DNA of 5,825 nt from Candidatus Peregrinibacteria bacterium (GTDB taxonomy: Bacteria; Patescibacteriota; Gracilibacteria; UBA1369; PNNO01): positions 1 to 5,825 of the forward strand of contig WJKT01000088.1 of assembly GCA_014728955.1 (NCBI GenBank). The letters run 5' to 3'. How positions within the stretch are numbered: the first letter of the stretch is position 1; every line of letters begins with the position of its first letter. Positions 1 through 5,117 of the stretch are shown here, in pieces. The notes under the pieces were generated by a model that saw only the letters and a program-made list of their open reading frames with translations, made no database searches and was not told the origin of the DNA. The position numbers were made by a program, and so were the translations under genes.

Positions 1-1061
1 CCACGGGAGTAAACTTAACCGATCTCCCCCTTGAAGTGCCGGAAAATTTTACTATTTCCACTTTTACCGACAAGGTTACTGGCGCACGCGTCCTGGCGGG
101 GCCCGATCAGCTGGGTAATTTTTGGGTAAGTCGAACAAAAGAAGGAATTATCAGCTCAATACAGGTAAATGATCAAGGAGAAGTGGAAGCAATTTCAGAT
201 ATTTTCACCGGCCTTAACAACCCTCATGGCCTTGCCCTCGATCCGCAAAATGGATTGCTGCTTTATATAGCCGAAAGCGACAAAATTTCAGCGGTAGAAT
301 TATATACCGAAGGGACAATGGAAACCCTTGCAACTCTCCCGGACGGAGGAAGGCATTTTACCAGAACGCTTCATTTTGGCCCGGATAACAAATTATATGT
401 ATCTATAGGGTCAAGTTGTGACACCTGCATCGAAGAAAATGAAAAACGAGCTTCAGTATGGGTAATGGATAAAAACGGTGATAATTTCATGCCCTACGCA
501 ACAGGGCTCAGAAATGCCGTCTTTCTTGCAAATGAACCTGTTTATGGTGATATCTGGGTAACTGAAATGGGACGTGACGGACTGGGAGACAACAACCCAC
601 CGGATGAGATTAATATCTTAAAAGAAGGTGGAGATTATGGATGGCCCTATTGTTATGGAGACCAGGTTAGAGACAACTCGTTTAAAAAGGGAGAAAAAGA
701 AGATTATTGTACACAAACCGTTGCACCGAAAGTTAAGCTGCAAGCACATTCCGCTCCACTGGGATTATCATTTATTCCGGAAGAAGGGTGGCCGGAAGAC
801 ATGTGGCTTGATCTTGTCGTTGCCTATCACGGCTCATGGAATCGAACCATCCCAACGGGCTACAAACTTATGCATATACGTTTAAATGATCAACGTGAAG
901 TTGAAGGACGCCAAGATTTCATTACCGGCTGGCTAACCGAACAAGGAGAAAAACTCGGCAGACCGGTTGATGTACTAACAATGCCGGGAGGCGTTATGTA
1001 TGTTACCGATGATATGCGTGGCTCTATTTATAAAATCGAATACAAGAAAGGCGAGGTATAA
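1..1061 (+). CDS. PQQ-dependent sugar dehydrogenase (sorbosone/glucose dehydrogenase family), 5' partial
   Basis: The reading frame is open from the first complete codon at 3 to TAA at 1059-1061, so the gene begins left of the window. The GTG at 36 is internal: the 11 codons before it (TGVNLTDLPLEV style) already match the 'LP-leucine-EVP-GF-I' opening typical of the family. Family hallmarks in order are 'GARVLAGPDQLGNFWVS' near the start, 'NPHGLAL', 'KLYVSIGSSCDTC' (cysteine codons near 417 and 426, possibly a disulfide), 'YATGLRN', 'NNPPDEIN' followed by 'GGDYGWPYCYG', 'HSAPLGLSF', 'VAYHGSWNR' and a final 'GRPVDV...DDMRGSIYKI' blade. Together these predict a six-bladed beta-propeller that uses calcium and pyrroloquinoline quinone to oxidise an aldose or aldehyde sugar outside the cytoplasm, passing electrons to an acceptor. 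The substrate cannot be read from the sequence, and some family members have no proven PQQ activity. A signal peptide would lie outside the window. It converges on hsp20 with 28 nt between stops. Confidence 0.88.
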   Translation, partial: TGVNLTDLPLEVPENFTISTFTDKVTGARVLAGPDQLGNFWVSRTKEGIISSIQVNDQGEVEAISDIFTGLNNPHGLALDPQNGLLLYIAESDKISAVELYTEGTMETLATLPDGGRHFTRTLHFGPDNKLYVSIGSSCDTCIEENEKRASVWVMDKNGDNFMPYATGLRNAVFLANEPVYGDIWVTEMGRDGLGDNNPPDEINILKEGGDYGWPYCYGDQVRDNSFKKGEKEDYCTQTVAPKVKLQAHSAPLGLSFIPEEGWPEDMWLDLVVAYHGSWNRTIPTGYKLMHIRLNDQREVEGRQDFITGWLTEQGEKLGRPVDVLTMPGGVMYVTDDMRGSIYKIEYKKGEV

Positions 1062-1084
1062 TCCCCCTGCCTTTTATTGTTATT
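1047..1084. terminator. Probable bidirectional rho-independent terminator between convergent genes
   Basis: The last codons of the dehydrogenase gene and the short gap form a hairpin. AAAGGC at 1047-1052 pairs perfectly with GCCTTT at 1069-1074. Inside it, GAGG can add two G-C pairs and a G-U with one mismatch, around an AT-rich loop. It is followed on the plus strand by a T-rich run (1072-1084, TTTTATTGTTATT) and on the minus strand by TTTCTTGTATT, so it could end transcription of both converging units. The stem is only moderately strong and the T-tracts are interrupted. Confidence 0.5.
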
Positions 1085-1089
1085 AAGGG

Positions 1090-1581
1090 TTATTGCACCT
1101 GTACTTTAATTGACTTTTTACCTGCTTCTTTTTTCTTTGGAATCACGATCGTAAGCGAGCCGTTTTTTGCGGTACAGCGTGCTTTATCAGCGTCAATATA
1201 CGTCGGCAAAGCGATAGATTTCGAAAAGGTCCCCGCATATCGTTCTTTTCTATAATATCTATCCTCTTTTTCTTCTTTTTCATCATTAGTTTCCGCAGAG
1301 ACACACAGTACATTTTCATCAATATCAACATTAATATCTTTTGGATCATAGCCGGGTATATCCATAACCACCTTTATCTGTTTATCGTTTTCCGAAAAAT
1401 CCACCGCGTGCATCATATTCTGTGCACGTACTTTTTGCTTCCCCGAAAAAATCGAATCGTTAAAAAATGATCCAAAAGGATGCCAATTATCATCAAAAAA
1501 GGAATTCATAGCATCCCATACCGTTACGGGTCTCTTTGTGTCATGATGCTTTTGTACCGAAAGATGTTTTTTCGTATTCAT
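1090..1581 (-). CDS. hsp20: Hsp20/alpha-crystallin family small heat-shock protein
   Basis: This 163-residue protein has the standard small heat-shock layout. A variable N-terminal arm (about 1-56) carries a Phe/Trp-rich stretch (VWDAMNSFFDDNWHPFGSFF). An alpha-crystallin domain (about 57-148) contains the 'MDIPGYDPKDI' turn at 73-83 and the conserved 'KNGSLTIVIPK' strand at 139-149. The C-terminal tail ends in an I-x-V motif (I158-K-V160), the usual hook for oligomer assembly. The family binds unfolding proteins without ATP and holds them for refolding. It is the second gene after htrA, separated by 30 nt with no promoter of its own that I could see, so it should share the CIRCE-controlled heat-shock promoter. 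The ATG at 1579-1581 gives a normal-length N-terminal arm and is preceded by TTAACCCTTAATGAT and not by a Shine-Dalgarno sequence. The stop is TAA. Confidence 0.95.
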   Translation of the reverse strand: MNTKKHLSVQKHHDTKRPVTVWDAMNSFFDDNWHPFGSFFNDSIFSGKQKVRAQNMMHAVDFSENDKQIKVVMDIPGYDPKDINVDIDENVLCVSAETNDEKEEKEDRYYRKERYAGTFSKSIALPTYIDADKARCTAKNGSLTIVIPKKKEAGKKSIKVQVQ

Positions 1582-1596
1582 ATCATTAAGGGTTAA
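1582..1596 (-). promoter_or_regulatory. Non-Shine-Dalgarno element before the hsp20 start (TTAACC type)
   Basis: Reading the minus strand, the 15 nt before the ATG are TTAACCCTTAATGAT, with no purine-rich ribosome-binding site. The same kind of element stands before htrA and znuA at nearly the same distance. An 11-bp core (ATTAAGGGTTA on the plus strand, 1585-1595) also recurs exactly at 1082-1092, across the hsp20 stop. A function in translation start is inferred only from recurrence and position. Confidence 0.3.
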
Positions 1597-1611
1597 AAGA
1601 TAAAAAGCATA

Positions 1612-2865
1612 TTATGAAGTAGCATGTTGCGGTGATTCCTCCAATATCACTTCAATTTCTTTTTCTTCTCCATCGTGCAAAATGGTAAGGGTAACCGTAT
1701 CGCCAACATTTTTTGATGCTATCTGCTTACGCAGCGTTACAGATGTTTCAAGTTTTTCACCATCGATTTTTAAAATAATATCATTTTCTTCAATACCGGC
1801 TTTATCTGCTGGAGATCCAGGAATAACAGCTAAATCTTCCATAGTCCTTCCCCGCAAAACAAGCATGCCGTAATCGACACTTAAATTGTTTTTTTCTTGT
1901 AATTGAGGCGTTATCGGAACATATCGCACGCCCAAATACGGACGCACAATTGTTCCTGTTTCTTGTATTGAATGAACCGTATCGATTATTGCATCCGAAG
2001 GAATGGAAAACCCGATATTTTCTCCGTTTGCAATTGCAACATTCACACCAATCACATTACCGGTTAAATCCAATAAAGGACCGCCGGAATTCCCAGGATT
2101 AATGGCCGCATCGGTTTGAATAACGTTTTCCATATATTCTGTTTGCCCGAAAAACCGTGAGCCCGCTGTAATATTTCTTGATAACCCGGAAATAACTCCA
2201 ACCGAAACCGAATTATTAAATTCAAGCAAAGGATTCCCAATAGCGATAACTGTTTGCCCCGTTTTTAACTGATCGGAATCACCAAATTCCAAATAAGCAA
2301 AATCATCACCTTCAATCTTTAATACCGCAATATCATGCAATGTATCCTTTGCTACAACGGTCGCTTCATATTCTGTCCCATCATTGGTAAAAACAGTATA
2401 ATTAACATCTTCTTCATCAACAACATGTCTGTTCGTCACAATATATCCATCTTTCGAGATCAAAAAGCCCGATCCACCACCGATTTCTCTTTCTTCTGTT
2501 TCACCGCTTTCCCGATAACGGGGTACTCTAAACTGAAACGGCGATCCGAAGAAAAAATCATCATATGGCCGCTCTGCGTCCTCATAATATTGTTCCAAAA
2601 CAGGAACATCCTTTGTTATAACAATAGAAACAACAGCCGGAGTTGATTTTTCAACAATATCGACCACAAGGTCCTCCTGACTAACATACTCCTTTTCTTT
2701 CAACACTTCCCGTATAGAAACATTATTCGTTTGTTCAACATTCGATGGGGGTTCTTGCACAGTCATATCAAAAGGCCCCTGTAAAACAATAACAGCAACA
2801 AGCGCCCCTCCGGCAATACCTGAAACAAGAGACAAACCAAGTATTGATAATAACTTTTTTTGCAT
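1612..2865 (-). CDS. htrA: HtrA/Deg-family serine protease, membrane-anchored, one PDZ domain
   Basis: The 417-residue product starts with two lysines and a long hydrophobic segment (about 5-29) that should act as an uncleaved signal anchor, placing the rest outside the membrane. After a linker, the trypsin-like domain (about 65-300) shows the full catalytic triad: H147 in 'VTNRHVV', D178 in 'LHDIAVLKI' and S260 in 'NPGNSGGPLLD'. An acidic, aromatic loop at 91-127 (including 'DDFFFGSPF') corresponds to the LA loop of DegP/DegS. One PDZ domain (about 306-408) follows, with its 'GSPADKAGI...ND-I' core, so the layout is that of DegS or Gram-positive HtrA and not two-PDZ DegP. Members degrade or sense misfolded extracytoplasmic proteins. 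It is first in an operon with hsp20, behind a consensus promoter with a CIRCE operator. The ATG at 2863-2865 is chosen because the anchor follows at once; it lacks a Shine-Dalgarno. The stop is TAA. Confidence 0.96.
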   Translation of the reverse strand: MQKKLLSILGLSLVSGIAGGALVAVIVLQGPFDMTVQEPPSNVEQTNNVSIREVLKEKEYVSQEDLVVDIVEKSTPAVVSIVITKDVPVLEQYYEDAERPYDDFFFGSPFQFRVPRYRESGETEEREIGGGSGFLISKDGYIVTNRHVVDEEDVNYTVFTNDGTEYEATVVAKDTLHDIAVLKIEGDDFAYLEFGDSDQLKTGQTVIAIGNPLLEFNNSVSVGVISGLSRNITAGSRFFGQTEYMENVIQTDAAINPGNSGGPLLDLTGNVIGVNVAIANGENIGFSIPSDAIIDTVHSIQETGTIVRPYLGVRYVPITPQLQEKNNLSVDYGMLVLRGRTMEDLAVIPGSPADKAGIEENDIILKIDGEKLETSVTLRKQIASKNVGDTVTLTILHDGEEKEIEVILEESPQHATS

Positions 2866-2881
2866 ATCAAAGAAAGGTTAA
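2866..2881 (-). promoter_or_regulatory. Non-Shine-Dalgarno element before the htrA start (TTAACC type)
   Basis: The minus strand reads TTAACCTTTCTTTGAT directly before ATG. It is pyrimidine-rich and has no complementarity to the usual 16S rRNA tail. It matches the hsp20 leader in TTAACC, the following TT and the final GAT-ATG, with one base difference in spacing. The role is inferred. Confidence 0.3.
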
Positions 2882-2907
2882 AGGATACAAAATGCGCCAC
2901 AAAGATT

Positions 2908-2934
2908 CTGGCACTCTCGATTATAGAGTGCCAG
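2908..2934. promoter_or_regulatory. CIRCE operator (HrcA binding site)
   Basis: There is a perfect inverted repeat, CTGGCACTC (2908-2916), a 9-base spacer (2917-2925), and GAGTGCCAG (2926-2934). The CIRCE consensus is TTAGCACTC-N9-GAGTGCTAA. Seven of nine positions in each arm agree, the spacer length is exact, and the two departures are symmetric in both arms, as expected for selected operator contacts. HrcA represses chaperone genes through this site until heat or unfolded protein titrates GroEL away. Here it covers the -10 region of the htrA promoter, so the htrA-hsp20 operon is the predicted target. No hrcA gene lies in the window. Confidence 0.92.
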
Positions 2935-2948
2935 TTTTACGTTGTCAA
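2920..2948 (-). promoter_or_regulatory. Consensus sigma-70 promoter of the htrA-hsp20 operon
   Basis: On the minus strand, TTGACA (plus-strand 2943-2948) and TATAAT (2920-2925) are separated by exactly 17 bp, a full match to the housekeeping consensus. The -10 box occupies most of the CIRCE spacer, so bound HrcA would block RNA polymerase directly. Transcription should begin near 2913, giving a leader of roughly 45-50 nt. No alternative heat-shock sigma-factor promoter was seen, which fits negative control by HrcA. Confidence 0.9.
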
Positions 2949-2968
2949 GAACACCTGAAACATTTTAA

Positions 2969-2997
2969 TTGCAAACCGTTTGCAGTTAAGATATAGT
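2969..2997 (+). promoter_or_regulatory. Probable promoter of the zur-znuACB operon
   Basis: TTGCAA (2969-2974) and TATAGT (2992-2997) are 17 bp apart, each close to the sigma-70 consensus (four and five of six bases). Transcription would begin near 3004, leaving a leader of only about 18 nt before the ATG at 3022. The -35 box and spacer are overlaid by the 2970-2984 palindrome. A weaker alternative -10 (CATAAT, 3005-3010) has a poor -35 at a 19-bp distance. Confidence 0.7.
2970..2984. promoter_or_regulatory. 7-1-7 palindrome, candidate Zur/Fur-family operator
   Basis: TGCAAAC, C, GTTTGCA is a perfect inverted repeat of 7-bp arms around one base. The 7-1-7 layout is the known form of Fur, Zur and PerR boxes in several phyla, although the bases here are not one of the textbook consensus sequences. 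It sits on the -35 box and spacer of the promoter of a Fur-family regulator gene that heads a zinc transporter operon. That is where an autorepressing Zur should bind. The palindrome is seen directly; the assignment to Zur is inferred. Confidence 0.65.
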
Positions 2998-3021
2998 GCT
3001 GTTACATAATACACACATGCT

Positions 3022-3390
3022 ATGTATGAGGATATAATCAAACAAGCCGGATACAAGCTTACCAAACCCAGAAGATTACTCCTTAAAGCATTATATAAAA
3101 AACATCCACTCAGCGCTCGAGAAATTCATAATGCTATTAGTAAGAAAGTGGATCTGGCATCGGTATATCGAACACTTTCGCTATTTTGCTCTTTGAATAT
3201 CGTGCAAAAAGAAGTCTACAAAAACAAAAAATTATATTATCTGAATGGCGAAGCGCATCATCATATTATTTGTCGCAAATGCGGTCATATTGAGTGCGTG
3301 CCGTGCAATCATGTTTTTTCTCATATCAAGCATTTTTCAAACATACAACATACTGTCAGTTTGTCGGGCATTTGTACCACCTGTTCTTAA
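3022..3390 (+). CDS. zur: Fur-family metalloregulator, probably zinc uptake regulator Zur
   Basis: This is a short (122-residue) Fur-family repressor; family members are usually about 135-160 residues. The winged-helix DNA-binding half (about 1-75) has 'GYKLTKPRRLLLKAL' and the recognition helix 'DLASVYRTLSLF'. The C-terminal half has the structural zinc cysteines C84/C87 (CRKC) and C118/C121 (CTTC), the 'HHH' at 79-81 that usually feeds the sensing site, and an extra C92-x-x-C95 pair. The dimerisation part is shortened, which explains the small size. Calling it Zur and not Fur or Mur rests on the znu genes directly downstream (11 nt to znuA) and the palindrome in its promoter, so specificity is inferred. 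The start ATG at 3022 gives the normal N-terminus. It has no Shine-Dalgarno, and the ATG at 3017 is out of frame and soon stops. The stop is TAA. Confidence 0.9.
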   Translation: MYEDIIKQAGYKLTKPRRLLLKALYKKHPLSAREIHNAISKKVDLASVYRTLSLFCSLNIVQKEVYKNKKLYYLNGEAHHHIICRKCGHIECVPCNHVFSHIKHFSNIQHTVSLSGICTTCS

Positions 3391-3401
3391 CACTTTTTTA
3401 T
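3387..3401 (+). promoter_or_regulatory. Non-Shine-Dalgarno element before the znuA start (TTAAC type)
   Basis: TTAACACTTTTTTAT lies directly before the ATG at 3402 and includes the zur stop codon. It aligns with the leaders of hsp20 and htrA (TTAAC, then CTT or TTT, ending AT-ATG) at the same 15-16 nt reach. Because the TAA is also a stop codon, part of the match could be chance. Confidence 0.25.
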
Positions 3402-4409
3402 ATGAAAAATATTATGAAAGCCCTCTTTATTATGAGCACTGTCAGCCTTGTTATTATCCTTACAGGATGTACTCCCTCATCCGAAAAACAAACAACATCT
3501 GATACAACCATACACGTGGCATCAACTATTTTTCCCATTCACGATATAGCACAAACCATTGGTGGGGATTATGTCACCTCACACGTTATTTTACCACCGG
3601 GAGCCAGCCCTCACACATTCAGCCCCACTCCTTCGGACATACGGAGCTTGGAAGACGCAAGCCTTCTCTTTGTTGTCGGACATGGTATTGACAGCTGGAC
3701 GACAACCATAACCGATTCGCTGGAAGCGGTAGAAACAATAGAAGTTAGCAACGGCATAACACTACATACTTTTGCACATGAGCACGAGCACGAACACGAG
3801 CATGACGAAAGCGAACACGAACATAACGATGAGCACGAACACCATGAGCAGGACCATGAACAACACGACCACGATCATGAACAAAACAATGAAACCGAAA
3901 TGGTTGATCCGCATTATTGGCTTAATACGGAAAACGGTATACAAATAGCTTCAACCATAACAGAGGCTCTATGCACTGCCGACCCCGACCATGCAGAGCA
4001 CTATAAAGAAAATCTTGCTTCATACAAACAAGATCTTAACGCGTTACATACGGAACTTACAGATATGCTGGATGACCTCGACAACAAAGATTTGCTGGTT
4101 TTTCACGATTCATGGAATTATTTCGCTCGCGAATTCAATCTTACCATCGCCGGCGTATTTCAAACATCACCGGGGAAAGAGCCCTCTCCGCAGTATTTGG
4201 AGAAACTGTATAATCAGGCACAAGAACACAATGTTCAGGTTGTTTTTTCAGAACCGCAACTCTCACCCGCAACCTTGAGGCCTTTTATAGAAGATCTCGG
4301 CCTCACCATGTATGTCCTTGATCCTCTCGGTGGTTTGGAGGAGCGCGACTCTTATATTAATATGTTACGGTATAACGCCGAAACCATTCATGAAGCACTC
4401 AATCAATAA
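3402..4409 (+). CDS. znuA: Zinc ABC transporter substrate-binding lipoprotein, ZnuA/TroA family
   Basis: The 335-residue protein captures zinc outside the membrane and delivers it to ZnuB. A lipoprotein signal peptide (1-22) ends in the lipobox LTGC with C23 as the lipid-anchored residue. Cluster A-1 metal ligands are all in place: H71 in 'GASPHTFSPTPSD', H171 in 'DPHYWLN', H235 in 'FHDSWNYFAREF' and D307 in 'LDPLGG', with E284 in 'SEPQLSP' also conserved. A histidine at the third site, where manganese binders carry glutamate, favours zinc. Residues 126-159 form a His/Asp/Glu-rich loop with 14 histidines, the kind seen in zinc-specific members. I chose ATG 3402 because it puts the signal peptide at the N-terminus; ATG 3414 is a possible alternative. 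The frame stays open upstream to 3294, but that extension would overlap zur and bury the signal peptide. It overlaps znuC by 20 nt. The stop is TAA. Confidence 0.95.
   Translation: MKNIMKALFIMSTVSLVIILTGCTPSSEKQTTSDTTIHVASTIFPIHDIAQTIGGDYVTSHVILPPGASPHTFSPTPSDIRSLEDASLLFVVGHGIDSWTTTITDSLEAVETIEVSNGITLHTFAHEHEHEHEHDESEHEHNDEHEHHEQDHEQHDHDHEQNNETEMVDPHYWLNTENGIQIASTITEALCTADPDHAEHYKENLASYKQDLNALHTELTDMLDDLDNKDLLVFHDSWNYFAREFNLTIAGVFQTSPGKEPSPQYLEKLYNQAQEHNVQVVFSEPQLSPATLRPFIEDLGLTMYVLDPLGGLEERDSYINMLRYNAETIHEALNQ
3777..3878 (+). repeat. Low-complexity His/Glu codon repeat inside znuA
   Basis: Fourteen CAT/CAC codons alternate with GAG/GAA/GAC codons over about 100 bases, starting with a near-exact 6-base period (3777-3806, HEHEHEHEHD). 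It encodes the flexible charged loop that follows the first lobe of ZnuA. Such 6-base repeats can gain or lose units by slippage without shifting frame, so length is likely to vary between strains. The reverse strand stays open across it only because histidine and glutamate codons read backwards as Met/Val/Leu/Phe codons. Confidence 0.85.
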
Positions 4410-5115
4410 ACCGGTCATAGAAGCGAAAAACGTTACCGTGAGTCTGGGCGGCAAGCCTGTTGTGAATAATGTTTCTTTTAGTCTGAAGCAAGGCGAAATC
4501 GCTTCAATTGTCGGGCCAAATGGTGCGGGTAAAACCACACTCGTGCGTGCCATTTTAGGACTAACCCCTTATACGGGAACCATTCGGCTTTTTGGTGAAC
4601 ATCTAAAAAAAATGATTAAACATGTGGGGTATGTTCCACAAAAATTTTCATTTGATACCTCCTTCCCGCTTACCGTAAATGAATTTCTTTCACTAACACT
4701 TCATAAAAACGATCATAAACGTATTGTTGACGCTCTTGAGGAAATGGAAGTTAAAAATAGCATGCACTCCATGCTTGGAAATCTTTCGGGAGGACAACTC
4801 CAACGAGTACTCATTGCTCGCGCCTTATTACATAATCCAAAAATTCTCTTTCTTGATGAGCCAACCGCAGGTGTCGATATGGAAGGAGCACGAACCTTTT
4901 ACGAGATTATAGAACACCTTAATAAAAGTCATAAGGTAACCATTGTTTTAATCTCACATGAAATCAACATGGTTTATAAATTTGCCACATATGTACTATG
5001 CTTAAACAAAGATCTTCATTGTAAAGGTGTTCCAAAAGAAGCAATTACACAAGAAATACTGCAAAAACTGTACGGGAAAAACGTACAACTCAGACCACAT
5101 CACCATAACCATTAA
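4390..5115 (+). CDS. znuC: Zinc ABC transporter ATP-binding protein ZnuC
   Basis: This 241-residue ABC ATPase powers zinc import by hydrolysing ATP under the permease ZnuB. All nucleotide-binding motifs are intact: Walker A 'GPNGAGKTT' (42-50), Q-loop Q84 in 'YVPQ', signature 'LSGGQ' (132-136), Walker B 'ILFLDEP' (152-158) and switch histidine H190 in 'LISHE'. The C-terminus ends in an unusual HHHNH tail (237-241). The ATG at 4390 starts right before the first strand of the ABC fold (VIEAKNVTV) and overlaps the end of znuA by 20 nt, suggesting coupled translation. A longer in-frame start at 4312 would overlap znuA by about 98 nt and add no known domain. There is no Shine-Dalgarno. Homologous MntB/TroB-type ATPases carry manganese; zinc is inferred from ZnuA and the regulator. 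The stop is TAA. Confidence 0.95.
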   Translation: MKHSINKPVIEAKNVTVSLGGKPVVNNVSFSLKQGEIASIVGPNGAGKTTLVRAILGLTPYTGTIRLFGEHLKKMIKHVGYVPQKFSFDTSFPLTVNEFLSLTLHKNDHKRIVDALEEMEVKNSMHSMLGNLSGGQLQRVLIARALLHNPKILFLDEPTAGVDMEGARTFYEIIEHLNKSHKVTIVLISHEINMVYKFATYVLCLNKDLHCKGVPKEAITQEILQKLYGKNVQLRPHHHNH

Positions 5116-5117
5116 TT

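Noticed and set aside
36..38. GTG as the start of the sugar dehydrogenase
   Set aside because: The frame stays open to the window edge and the upstream codons match the family, so the gene is truncated by the window and does not start here.
1082..1595. Exact 11-bp direct repeat (ATTAAGGGTTA) on both sides of hsp20, at 1082-1092 and 1585-1595
   Set aside because: Too short and AT-rich to claim a mobile unit or recombination site. There are no inverted ends or recombinase gene, and one copy is better viewed as part of the TTAACC start element.
2028..2039. Palindrome TTGCAATTGCAA inside htrA, resembling half of the proposed Zur box
   Set aside because: It lies in the coding sequence for the protease core, lacks the 7-1-7 spacing and is far from any promoter; it is probably chance.
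2892..2996. A 34-codon open frame on the plus strand (ATG 2892, TAG 2994) preceded by an AAAGG-like sequence
   Set aside because: It spans the CIRCE site, both promoters and the palindrome, so the bases are explained by regulation. It has no upstream plus-strand promoter and no protein-like character.
3294..3401. Upstream extension of znuA beginning inside zur
   Set aside because: It would put 36 extra residues before a clear lipoprotein signal peptide and overlap zur by nearly 100 nt.
3762..3944. Minus-strand 60-codon frame coding a very hydrophobic Met/Val/Phe peptide opposite znuA
   Set aside because: It is the mirror of the CAC/GAG repeat: histidine and glutamate codons read backwards give hydrophobic codons. 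There is no independent start signal.
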